Shown here: piece by piece, positions 1-12,800 of the stretch
Layout: each line of letters begins with the position of its first letter
Position numbering within the stretch: the stretch's first letter is position 1
From: Planctomycetota bacterium
Lineage (GTDB): Bacteria > Planctomycetota > Phycisphaerae > Sedimentisphaerales > Anaerobacaceae
Assembly (NCBI GenBank): GCA_013349615.1
Contig: DUZJ01000013.1
Location: forward strand, 1-55,017
Direction: 5' to 3'
DNA: 55,017 nucleotides
The notes under the pieces: generated by a model
What the model saw: the letters and a program-made list of their open reading frames with translations, nothing else
Databases searched by the model: none
Told to the model about the DNA's origin: nothing
Translations under genes and position numbers: made by a program

Positions 1-860
1 ATAATCAATGTAGCCGCTGTCACCAATGATAATGTTGTTACCATTGGAAGCCGTAATAACATCCGCATCAATACCGCCAAGGATAATGTCTTTACCAATC
101 CCTGTAACAATCGTATCAGAACCACCTATCAGCGACTCAATCGTCTCCACCAGACCCAACGTGATGGGCTGGCTGCCGAAGTTCGATGCGTCAGTGGCAG
201 CGGAGGTTATCCGGCCATTGTCACCAAAGACGATATTGTAGCCCGTACCTGCATCTATCACATCACCATCCGTCTGGCTCACATCCGGTACCGTCTTGCC
301 TATGTCATCATCGACAACGGTTTCGCCGTCCTCACCGCCGATGATTATATCATCGCCCGCACTCGTTGTGATATTATCGCTGCCGCCCACATCCGGGGCA
401 ATCGACCAGATTCTATCAATATCTGACGGGTCGCCGTCGACTATCGCGTAATCCACAAAGCCGCTGTCGCCAAAAATGATATTATTGCTTACATCGGCGG
501 TGATAATGTCGTCATCCACACCGCCGAGAACGATATCTTCGCCAGTCCCGGCATGGATAATATCTGAGCTGCCGACCATCGGGTCCACACAAATCACGAG
601 ACTGACAGGATGGTCGATACCATCTGTTTTGTCACCGGGACCACCACGTCCCAGCACGGCGACAGCATATTCCTCAAGCTGCTGCAGGGCTGCGGCATCG
701 ATGCCTTCGCCTGAAATATCAGGCACCGGACCCAAAGCCGGTTCAAAGTAGAGTACCCTGCCCCGCTCACCGAAGATGATGTCCTCGCTTTGGCCGCCCA
801 CAATTTGGTCGGCACCCTGACCTCCAAAGATGACCAGCGGCAAAGTCGACGCTGAAGCTT
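1..860 (-). repeat. RTX-like repeats at the window edge
   Basis: The last ~285 codons in the window hold units such as GGQGADQIVGGQSEDIIFGE, GTGEDIVLGGVDDDIITADVSNNIIFGDSG, GDDIIIGGEDG, GTGYNIVFGDNG, and again GIGKDIILGGIDADVITASN and NNIIIGDSGYIDY. The block GxGxDIxLGGxDxDxITAxxxNNIIxGDSG recurs at about 570 bases, so a longer repeat unit containing the RTX turns continues past base 1. The C-terminus of the protein, where a sorting or secretion signal might be, is not visible. Confidence 0.7.
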
Positions 861-3800
861 CGACTATGTCATCATCCTGTTCCATCGTTTGCGGAATAAT
901 GAAGCTTTCAGTGCTCAGTTTCACGATATTAACGGTGACCAGAGCGCCCTCTTCAGGTACGGAGCCATCTACAAAGGTTATCGTGTCGGTCTCCGCGTTG
1001 ACCAGGAAGTCGGTGCCTGCCTCCTTCACAAGACCGTTGACAAGCACACTCACCTGATCGCCTGCCTTCACGTCGGTTTGCAGAGACAGCTCGCTCACGG
1101 ACGGCCCGAAGGTGAAGTGCTCAACGGTCGTCTTCCGGACCTCGACAAGGACAGTGGCACCAAATTCGTAACTGTTCGTGAGGCCGACCGTATCGTTCAT
1201 CGTGTTAACCACAAACTCGCTCGGGTCTAACTCGACACCATCAACGAAGACGGTCACCTTGTCCTGCGGGGTCAAGTGATCGCCCGGACTCAGTTCGTTG
1301 GTCATCTTGAGCTGATTATTGTACGGTCCCTGAGTATTAAGGACGAAGAATCCGTCTTCGCCGCTGTCCAGGTCAACGGTGACCGTGTCATTGCCGAGAC
1401 CGGTGTTGAGGGTCGTGACCGTACGGACGTCTGGACGCAGGTGTGTCCCGTCGATTGTGATTGTATCATTGCCCCAACCCGTCCAGACGGTGATGCCGTC
1501 GGCGAAGTTGCCCTCCGCCTCATCGGCCCGGTAAGTGATTACCCCCTGGGCCAGTCCGACAATGTATATCTCGGCATTGGCCGCAACATTCGGATCGAGG
1601 GCGGAAGCTGCTGAGTGAGAATCGGTGATCAACACATTACCGTCGCCCACGATGGCTGCCTCATCACTTATCATCAGCTTATGCCTGCCCTCACCGGCGT
1701 CGATATTTAACGTACCGAGAATGTTATCGAGATGACCGGTCAGGAAGTCGACATATTCGCCCAGCTTATAATTGGCATCGGACGAGACATATATCCACTC
1801 GTCCCCGTCAGTAAGATTGATGTTCGTAACAGCGGTGGTGCCCCGGACATTAAAGACATCGTCACAGCCGAGAGAGATGTTCAGGGTCTCGACACCGTAG
1901 TAGTTTATGCCGTCCACGCGCGTTGCGACCTCCACCGTGCCGATGAAGGCACCCCAGTTCGCAGCAAGAATGGCGTAATCCTTAAAGTTAATAATGCCGT
2001 CGAAATTGAAATTCCCCTGCGACCAGTCGCCTGGTCTAAGCCAATTGGTCCTGAGGACGGCAAAATCCAACACATCAACCTTGCCGTCAAGATTAGCGTC
2101 ACCTGGGAGGTTGGCCGTCTCAATATGGTCGATAAGCAGCTCACTGTACCGGCCCTGGAAGGTAATGTGATATACGCTGCCGTGTTTGCTGACCGCAACA
2201 TTATCGGTGTATGGCAGGGCCGGGTTGGTGTTATTCGGGTTCAAGACCGCACTTAACGCTTCAAGCAGCTCATCTGCTGAAGCGCTAAACGCTATTTCTT
2301 CGGTTTCAAAGTCCTGAAGCACACCCTCATCGTTCTCGAGCACAAAGTGAATCTTGTATGCACCGGTGCTTGTCGCATTGACCGTGATAGTTTGGATATT
2401 GTTGAGCTGCGGCGTAACCGTGCCTTCCCGGACTGTGCCGGTCTTTACGTCGACGGATGCGCCCGGATTGGGTATCAGGCCGGTCTGGGGGAACGGGCCG
2501 TTTTCATCACGCGATTCCGCCCATTCAAGCGCCGCCTGATTGATGCCAGCCTGTTCGCGGATGAAGGTTACAGTGTAGGTCACGTTAACGTTGGTACGCA
2601 TCTGCGTGACCTTGAGGTCGCTGAAGCCGTAAAGTGCCTGGAGTGCCGTTTCGACCTGTTCTGCACTCCAATCGTAATTCAACGTCACCAGACCATAGCC
2701 ATCGGCCTTCAAAATATATGTCCCGCTCCTGGCCTGGACGAATACGGTCTGCACTTCAGCCACCATGGGCATATCCAGACCGGTCAGGGTCGTGTTGGTA
2801 AGGTGGGCAAGGTTATCGTTGATATCCCCGGTGTCATCGACGTTGAGGACATCATCCACGCCGTCTCCCATGTTGACGGTGAGCAGTGCGGCGATTTGGT
2901 CCACTAAGGTTTCGTCATTGACCACGTTCACAACATCGTTGTTGGCACCGGTATCGACCGTGGTATGACCGCTGACCGTCTTGACGTTTACGGTATCTTT
3001 TCCATTGGCCGTGCTGATATTCGTTGCTCCCAGGTGCGTGGACTCGATGGTCATTACATCTTTTCCGGAACCGAGTTCTATATTCAGCGCCTCGAGGTTG
3101 TAATATGTGATGCCTCCCGGGATTATCCTGTCGCCGATTACCGCCTGGTCGCCCATTCCCAGGCCGCTCAGCCGCTCGTTGGTGAGCACGCCGGTGTCAT
3201 CTGACGGGCTGTTGCCGTGGAACACATTCAACGTGTCCACCTGCTCTTCTTCCACGACCCGTATGTTCAGGTTAAACGGGGTGAGGAAATATTCATCCCC
3301 GAGCTCAGGCATAATCACATTATTTGTATCATCATCCACCGGCCAATTGCTCGCAAAGGTTACTGTGGTACCAGAGACCACCGGCGTGAAATCTGAGGGG
3401 ATACGCTTTGCCATCGCGGTTGTTATCGTCTTGATATCTTCGTCCGCCTTCACGGTGTAGCTGTAGCGGTCGCCTTGGTCACCCGGGTCGTTCGGGTCGT
3501 CGTTGAGGGTAATCGTCCAGATTTCATTGGGCTGGAAGTCGGCTTTTACGATAAATCCGGGCTGCAACCATTCAATATCACCAAAGTGGTTCTGGTCAGG
3601 CCTTCCACTGAACACCGCCTTGCCATCGGCAGAGGTCTCATTCGGAGCCGGTTCTACTGCAAAGTCTACCGCAAACGGCTGCCCGTCTTTCCTGCTTACA
3701 ATAATACGGCTGTCGCCGAGAATACCAATCCGGGCCTCAATATTGTATAAATCATCATCTAATAGCGGGTCGTCTTTGAGGCCTTGAAGGATTGCATCGG

Positions 3801-6800
3801 CCAAGTTCTGAGCCACACGGGAAAGGATATCCTGATTTTCTTCAACTTCGTACTGGTACCATTTTCCACCCAGCTTGAGCTTCCATATTTCGTCCACTTT
3901 CGGCGTACCATTGAGTGTGAAGGTCACTTCTTCCCAATCAATGGTGGTTGCAGCCGATGGGTCGGGCACGCCAATAAACGTAATCCGGTCGAGAGCACGA
4001 ACGCCATCGATGTCGAAATCGACCCAGAATTGTGAAGTTTGGATGAGGGACAGGATATCGCCGGACACACCGTCCTCCGCAACGTCAAGGAGTATACCAC
4101 GGGCCGGACCGTTCAGGAACATGAACTGATACGCGAAGTCGTTCATCCTTGGGTCGAATCCGAAGCGTTCGCCGGTCAATGGATTGATATGTATTGCATT
4201 CGGGTCAGTAAGGGTGGCATTACCGTTTACCGTACCGAAAGCGGTTATGGTTCCGTCGGCCAGAGGCCAGTTCGTTTCTCCTGGCAGCGTAAACGGATTG
4301 TTCAGGAACCGCTCTTCGCTGACCTTAATCCCGCCTTCTATAATGAGCGGACCTCGGATTGCGTTGACCCGCTCTTCCATGGCGGGGAAGACCAGGGCAT
4401 CGCTGCCATCAATGACATTGTCGTCTATAGCGCAGACCATCACGGTCTGCTTCAAGTCCCAATTGCCGGGCGTGAAGAGGAGCTGCGGTGTAATCACCGC
4501 GTCGCCCTCGCTGTCGGGGTCGATTATGAATGCCACCGTGAAGTCCTGCTCGTCCGCCCGGCTCACCGTGATGACCCGGCCAATGGCGAAAACATCATAG
4601 CCCGCGGTTATATCAGCAGGTGTTGGAAGCGGAATCATTTCAGCAATTGCCGCGGCAATGTCAGAAAGAGTGTCCCGGAACCGGACTGTGTAAGAATATT
4701 CATCGCCATCCAGAACCAGCGTCCACTTTTCACCCATAGCCGGCTCGCCGGCGAGTTCAATCTCGGCCACGAGCACGCCTTCATCGGTTGTCTTGGTTAC
4801 CGAGGCGAGGCCCCTGGTGTCTTCGATAATTTCGAACGACACAAAGAAAGACGTAGCATCGGATGTTACCAGGAAAGCCTCTTTGTTGTCGGAATCGCCC
4901 GCGGCGTTGAACAACACCTTTGGTTGACCATTTTCAACGATGGTATATCCATCGATTTCGCCTGCCAGTCCCGATGCGATTGCCGCCAGGTCATCCAGCT
5001 CACCATTTACTTTCTCAACTGTGTGGGAGAAATGATAATCAATAAAATCACCGTTACTATCCTCGACCGTAAGCGTGACCCTCCAAATTTCACCTTTTGC
5101 AGGTTCTCCGAGGAGTTCAATAAAGGCCCGCGGCGTGGCCACGTTAACCTGAACCGCTTCATTCTCGCCAAAGTTGGCATCGGCATTGAAGGCCAGCTCC
5201 GAATTGTATGTTCTCGTCGGCTGCGGCACGACATTAACGATGACGTCGCTGCCCGGCTGGTCGGTCAGGACCACATAGTAAGTGTCGGTAAGAGGGCTAT
5301 ATTCGCTGAAGGTCTCAAACTCCATCCGGGGGTCGAAGCCGATTTCATACTTGCTCGTTTCGTTTACCGGGTCTGTGTCAGTCGGGTTGTCCGGGTCTAT
5401 TTCGTCCGGGTCAATCACCCAAATATCGTCCAGTATATACTCGCTGCTCTCTGCATCATAAGCGGCAATCTTCGCCGATTTTCCGAGGCCACGGCCCTGG
5501 ACAATCGTGATGGTCTTACCCACCAGCTCGATCGCATTCGGATTCACCTCGTGGCGCTGCAGAGAGACCACCAAATCATACGACTGGTTGAAAACTACTT
5601 CTCCCAACCTGTCCATCCTGAAGGGATTCGGTGCGTAGTCGATACAGGACCCGAGTCTCAACCTGTAGGTTCCCGTCGCATTGAACTCATATTCGAGGAA
5701 CGGGTCTCGCGCCGTTATGCTGCCAAGGTCCAGAACGTGTCCGAAATTATGTGCAAGATTGTCAGGATCGTCCACACCATATCGGGAAACTGCCAGCACT
5801 GTATCATTGTCATCCAGCAGTTCGAGCGTCAGGCTCGAGGTGAACGGCACAGAATATGACACTTCAAAACCGAGGAACCGGAACAGTACGACCTTTTCGA
5901 CATCGCTTACGATGTTGGCATTATCAATGTCGAACAGACCGCGAACTTTTCCGCCTTCGAGCTTCAATCCGATAGTGAAGGGGTCATCTCCAACCTGTGG
6001 GGCGAGCTCGGACGCGACGGATTTGTCCTCTATGGTCAAAGTATCTCCGACAGCGGAAGCCAAAAAGATAGAAGTATTGTCATTTATTGTCTGAGCCAGG
6101 CCTTCGGCAATGGTAGCCATGTTTCGCTCTGATTTTGGCTTTCCCGCCGGAGCAATGAAGCTGAAGTCATACCCATCAAGCGTAATTGTCCAAGCTTCGC
6201 CCGAAACAAATGCTCCCTCCAGTTTGATTTCAGCTTTCAGGAAGTGTTCCCGTAAGTCATCTATCTTGTCTGATATGGAGTAAGCTTTGGCTCTCAGTTG
6301 TGTGAGCGGGCCCACATCGACAGGAGCGCCGTCGGCAGCAGTAACTGTAAGCACAGCCCCGCTTGAGGTCGCCGAGATTCCAACGTCCGGCGGATTGCCA
6401 TTCACAGCCGCCATGAAGGCGGACGCCACATCGGCAGGCTGGTCGTTCCCATCCGAGGTGTAGGTATAGTCCTCATCCTTAACGATGAGGGTCCACAAAT
6501 CATTAACCTCCACCGTGCTGTCCACGAGGAGTGCCTGGCTCCAGTCAAGTTTGGGTTTGCCGCTGACCGTTGCATCGGCCTGGTTAGCCGACGGCTCAAT
6601 CTCGAAATCGAGAGTGAAGCTACTTCCATCAATTCTGGTAATAGTGATGGCGCTGCCTTCCGTAGCGGCGGTGAAGCCGGAGACATCATCAAGAAGAGCC
6701 GCCAAGCCATCAGCAATATCGGTCAGAGCGGCATCTGTAGACAGCACCTTATAGCTGTAAAGCGTACCTGCTAAAGTTACGGTCCAGGTATCGTCGGCGT

Positions 6801-9800
6801 TAAACGGACCGCTGAGCACAATGGTCTTCGTTGTCGCTGACGACCCGATTCCCGCAGTGTCCGGGGTAATCGTAAGCGTAACGCCGAACACGCCTCCGCT
6901 CACCTTAGTGAGCGTGACGGTACTGCCCTCGTCATCACCTGTATAGCCGGCGACACCATCTAAAACAGCCGCCAACCCAACAGCCACATCAGTGAGATTG
7001 TTGTCCGTAGACAGCACCGTGTAGCTGTAAGGCGTACCTGCCAAAGTTACGGTCCAGGTATCGGATGTGTTGACTGTACCGCTGAGCGCAATTGTCTTTG
7101 TCATCGCTGATGAGCCGATTCCCGAGGTGTTCGGGGTAATCGTAAGTGTAACGCTGAACCCACCTCCGCTCACCCTGGTAACCGTGACGGTAGTACCCTC
7201 GTCATCACCTGTATAGCCGGCGACACCATCCAGAACAGCCGCCAATCCGTCAGCCACATCGGTTAGATTGCTGTCCGTAGACAGCACCGTGTAGCTGTAA
7301 GGCGTACCTGCCAAAGTTACGGTCCAGGTATCGGACGTGTTGACCGCACCGTTCAGCGCGATGGTCTTTGTGGTTGCTGTCGTTCCAATCTGCAAGCTGT
7401 TATCGTCGGGGTCCTTGGCCATGAGCGTGAACATTCCTCCGCCCATCTTTGTGACCGTGACTATGCCGTCCTCGGCGGCAGCCGAATAGCCGACAACGCC
7501 ATCTAAAACAGCCGCCAACCCATCGGCCACGTCCGTTAGAGCATTGTCTGTGGACAGCACGGTGTAATCATAAGCCGTACCAGCCAAAGTCACTATCCAG
7601 ATATCGCCCGTGTCGACCGCACCGCTCAACGTAATTGTTTTCGTTGTCGCTGATGACCCGATTCCGGCGGTGTTCGGTGTAATCGTGAGCGTAACGATGA
7701 ACACGCCTCCGCTCACTTTGGTGACCGTAACTATGTTGCCCTCCGTTGCAGCCGAATAGCCGGCGGCACCATCCAAAACATCCGCCAACCCATCAGCCAC
7801 ATCCGTTAGATTGTTGTCCGTGGACAGGACCATGTAATCGTAAGGCGTGCCCGCCAAAGTTACGGTCCAAATATCGCCCGTGTTGACTGCGCCGCTCAGT
7901 GAAATGGTCTTCGTCGTCGCTGATGACCCGATTCCGGCAGTGTTCGGCGTAATTGTAAGCGTAACGATGAACACGCCTCCGCTCACCGAAGTTACCGTGA
8001 CTACGTTGCCCTCAGCAGCAGCCGTATAGCCGACGGCACCATCCAAAACAGCCACCAAACCATCGGCCACATCCGTTAGAGTGCCGTCTGTGGACAGCAC
8101 CGTATAATTATAAGGCGTACCCGCCAGAGTTATGGTCCAGGTATCGGACGTATTGACTGCACCGCTCAGGGTAATTGTCTTTGTTGTCGCGGTTACTTCG
8201 TCGATTGCTGCACTGCCGGCCTGAGTAACTTCTATCTCGGCAGTGAAGGGCTGAGCACGAGAAACCGTAAGGGAATCTGTTCCCACAGATGTTGTAAATC
8301 CGGCAGCGGCATCTGCGATTATTTGCGCTGATAGACCCTTGGCAACGGCATCCAGTGTCAACGCATCACCGCCTGAGCCGGCAATGTAATCGTAAGGCTT
8401 ACCTGTTAGGGTCAGAGTCCATTTTTCGCCGTTTCTGACCGTACCCGTCAGGTCAAAGGTTGCTTCGGTCCAGTTGATAAGCGTAACTTCATCCTGTAAC
8501 GGTGTTCCGCCGATTACAGCGAGTCCTTCAGGATTTGTGCCCTGGATAGAGAAAACAACCATAAATCCAGCCACGTCCGAGGTGGTGATAGTGAGCTGGT
8601 CACCGTTTGGCACGGCGGTTAACGACCCGTCTCCATCAATATCGCCTGCCAGTGCAGTGGCAATGCTGGACGGCGTACCGTTCTCCTGACCCGTGTGTGT
8701 GTAAGGTGTACCATTAATCGTGAGTGTCCATGTTTCACCTTTCTTGACCGGACCGGAGAACCGGACAGCAGCGGTGGTAAAGTGAATCTGTGTCGACTTA
8801 TCGGCCTGCACAACAGAAGTCGAGCTCGTTACGGTGCCGGCTGACTGGACCAGTTGTGTCACTCCGTCCGTTGTGAGGCCCTGGAGGTTAAAGCCATTTG
8901 GATCCTCGATGATGAGATGAACGCCAACGGCATCCGATACGACACTCGCATTGAAGCGTGCCGGAAGCAGAGCGGCCAGCCCCTGTGCAACGCCGGCCAG
9001 GCTACTATCGGCGGCAACGTGGACGTAATCCCGATAACGGATTCCCAGGGTCCAGACGTCCCCTTTTGAAACGGTCCCGTTCAGTACGAGGTCGACACGC
9101 GTGAAGAACAGATTGTTATCTTTGACACTGCCCGCTCCGATTGCGGGAACGAGGTCAATCGCGACGGGGTCCAGCATCTCCTGGGTAATTTCAAATTCAT
9201 ATATATCAAAGGTGCCGTCACCGGAGCCTTTGATTCTGGCGTATGGGGTCAGGAAATCGATGAATCCGTCACCGAACCCCCAATTCCCGACTTCCGGATC
9301 GAAGAACGTGAAGAAATTCTTCGTATCGTCGATGTTTTGTGCGCCCGTGGTCTGCTGCTCGTTTTCATTTTCCAGAACAGGTTCAGGCGCGAACAGGAAC
9401 TCGTCGACCGGATGGGCCTCAACGGAAACGTGGAGTTCATAATCGACTCCGGTCGGAAGTCCGCCGAAGGTCAGCCAGTTGTCCACTTCGAGGAAATAGG
9501 TTCCGGCCTGCTCCGGCGCCGTGAACGTAAAGGTCAGGTAATCGTCGAGCCAGGTGGTACTACCTTTAGCGCCCCGGGTGTAAGGATTCGAGTAGCCAGG
9601 CCCCAGGGCGATAAGGTCCTCGGCCTCGTTGTACAGCTTAAGCTTGCTCGCCCAGACGATTGAATCACCGAACTCAAAACCATAGTCGATATCAAAGATG
9701 ACCTGAAGGCCATCACCACCTGCAACGGTTGCTGCGGTAATCATATCCTCTGTAATAGTGAATTTATAGAAGTCAGTTTCACCATCACCTGTACCTTTGA

Positions 9801-12800
9801 TAGTGATGTGCGGCTTACCGGTGGCATCCTGGATGTTCGGATTGGCATTGATGTTCCACTTTCCGAGCTCAATATCCTGCGCCGTAAAGAACGAGTCATG
9901 CACCTCAACTTCTTCGAGAACAGATGTCCCGAAATCTCCTTTGAAGCGGGTCAACCCAACTTCAACAGTACCTTTGAAGATGCTGCCGCCTTCGATAAGG
10001 CCCTTCAGTCCTATCGCAACATGGCTCAGGCTTTGGCCCGACCCGGCAACATAAGTATAAGGTGTACCATCCAGCTTGACCGTCCATTTACTGCCCGAAG
10101 CCACGTCACCATAAAGCACAATGTAGGCCCTGGTGAATTCGGTCGGCGCCGGAACAGTACTAATAAGGATGTTTGAATCTGTGGTGCTGATGGAGGATGT
10201 ACTGCCGGCCGGAGCCGTAATGGCCAAAGCCGTATCCAGCGATTCGATAATCCCGGTTACGAATCCTTCACCAAGTACCATGAAATTAGTTGGCTCAACG
10301 ACCTTGGTGGAACCATCGGATTCGATGATAAGAATGCCGGGCGCATCGTCATCGGTGATTTTCACATCCACAGAGCCAGGCTGCAGAGAATCTTTTCCTG
10401 ACCCGGCTACGTAGAAATATTCGATGTCATTTAGTTTAAGGCTCCAGGTATCTCCCATGGATACCGTGTCGCTGCCCGTAAAGAGGATTTCGGCTTCGGT
10501 TACATGCGTGGTGCTCAGCGTCCCGGTGATAGCCACACCCGGGTCATCCGTCCCTGCCGCGAATGGCATGTTGTTGCTTCCCGTGATTTGCAGGGAAGTT
10601 CCGGTCGCGGTCGCCTCGAAGGCCTGGTCGTCATCAATTACCTGTGCCAGCCCGGACGTAACAGCCTCCAAATCCTGTCCCTCCTGGGCCACGTATATAA
10701 ACGTTTTGCCGTTTAATTTGATTGTCCATGCGTTACCGGCAGCGGCCTCGCCGGACAAGGTCACTTCTATTGACTGCCATGCCCATTGGATCTCATTAAC
10801 GTCAGCCGTACCGAACGGAACCACGGCTTCGGCCTTGAAGGCCGGTCCGCTGATGGTAAGTTTATAGCCGCCGGACCCGGGGGACACACTAGCAGTATAG
10901 CCGGAAGCCAAATCAAGATTCACGGCAGTGGCCAGCCCTTCGACTACATCCTCCAAAGTCAGGCCGAGGTAGTTGTCCAATCCGCTGACAATTTCGTGTG
11001 AGATACGCGAAAAATGCGTCCCTTCTTTGTCCAAATCATTTATTGCCTGCACCGTAACCGTCTGTGGGTCGTTCCAATTTCCCGGCGTAAAGAGCAAGTC
11101 ATAGACCGAGCCGGCCAGTTCCACCTGCCCATCCACGGTTATCCGAATCGTAACATCACCGACCGGCTGTTTGCTGAGCACGACTTTATAAGTGTCCGTA
11201 GCCGACAGGTCACCGGAAGCGGTGCCTTCGGCCACCAGCGTATCATCATCCGACTGAACGATAACAACATCGGCGGCGTCATCATCGATGACTTCCACAA
11301 CGACGCCGGGCACCGCCAGTCCGTCGTATGCACCTCCATCATCGGGACTCACACCTTGTATGACATTATGCTGAATAATTACGGGGCGCCGGCCCTCAGC
11401 CAGCATGTCCCGACCTTCCGGCAGCGTGTCGTCTTCTTCTACAGCTTCTACCGTGATTTTCTGCGGGATAAACCAATTGGTGCTATCGAAGAACAGGGTT
11501 ACTCCGCTCGTACTTCCGTTGAGCTTAATCCCACGTCCGCCCGCTTTGTATAGACTTTCTGGCAGAGGTACTGGGGCGGCCGTAATCCTGACGGTCTCTT
11601 CCGGCGCCCGTGTAAGGAATATCTCGTATTCCGCACTCACGAGGCTGCTGTCGACAAGCGGATTCTCGAATACTCGGATTGCCCCTTCAACCAACCGTAT
11701 CACAACGCCCGCTTCATCATTGTCGGCGACCTTCACGGACAGGTCCTGCACAAAGATATCATTGAAATTGAAATCGCTGCTGATGACTGTATGTTCTATC
11801 AGGCCGCTGTGCCCTTCCAGGCTGTTGCTGACCACCGTGATGGGCTGACCATCGCTTCCTCCGGCCACATTGAATGTATCACTGCCGCGGCCACCGACCA
11901 GTTCAAGCACGACATTTTCGCAGGTACTATCGACAAAGAACCGGTCATTACCCTCGAGCGCATCAACAATGACTTTTTCGACGCCGGAATAGGTTACGAA
12001 CAGACCGCCTCCGAAGACGCCGCGGTCGGTCACGACGAAGTCATCCCCGAACTCCGTGCCCACAATGGTAACAGTATCGAAACCATCGCCGCCTTCAATA
12101 CGCACCGGCGCATTCACGGTGAAGGAAATGAAGTCGGCGCCCTGGCCGCCATTTATGTTCGTATACGGGGCCTTAGGATCTTTCGGATTGACCCTGACAA
12201 ACGCCCGGACACGGAAGGTATCGTCGTCTTCATCGCCGAACAGGAACAGTTCAGCCTTGTTTCGGTAGACTGTGAAGTTATCGTTGCCAATACCTCCATA
12301 GATCGTCGTGCTGCGACTGATACCATTACTCAGGTAACCGCGTGTCGTCAGGGTCGTTTCAAAGAAATCTATGGGGTCAAGGCCGTTGTGGGGATTGCTT
12401 CCATCGCGCGGCGATTTAAACACCTGACCAATCTGGAAGGTATCGCTGCCCGCGTCCCCGAAGAGTATGGTCGGCGCAAGGTTATCGTCCAATACAAACG
12501 TATCGTCCCCATCGCGTCCGAATATCCTGATGCCGCCGTTGATATCGCCGTCGTAATTGACACGCTCGATGGAGCCTCCCTCGACCGGTTCGCGGTTTTC
12601 ATCCACCTCGATAGCCGCGACGACGCCCCTCGGCCGCGCCGGCGCGTTGTTGGCACGCAGCAGGAAGAAGTCGTCCTTGTGTGTACCAAAGATATTGAGG
12701 ACATCCACTCCTCCATCACTACCTGATTCATCAAACACGTTGATGAGAGCCGAGCCGGTTCCGGCCAAACCGATAACGTAGGTGTCCCCACCCTTCCTGC

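Noticed and set aside
4039-5859. A 606-codon open frame on the plus strand
   Set aside because: It lies wholly antisense to the giant frame, its translation has no domain or compositional sense, and it is explained by the codon usage of the sense strand. The same applies to all other plus-strand frames at 1-44379.
6640-8200. Possible CRISPR or satellite array
   Set aside because: Units are 267-273 bases, adjoin without spacers and keep the protein frame, so they are coding repeats.
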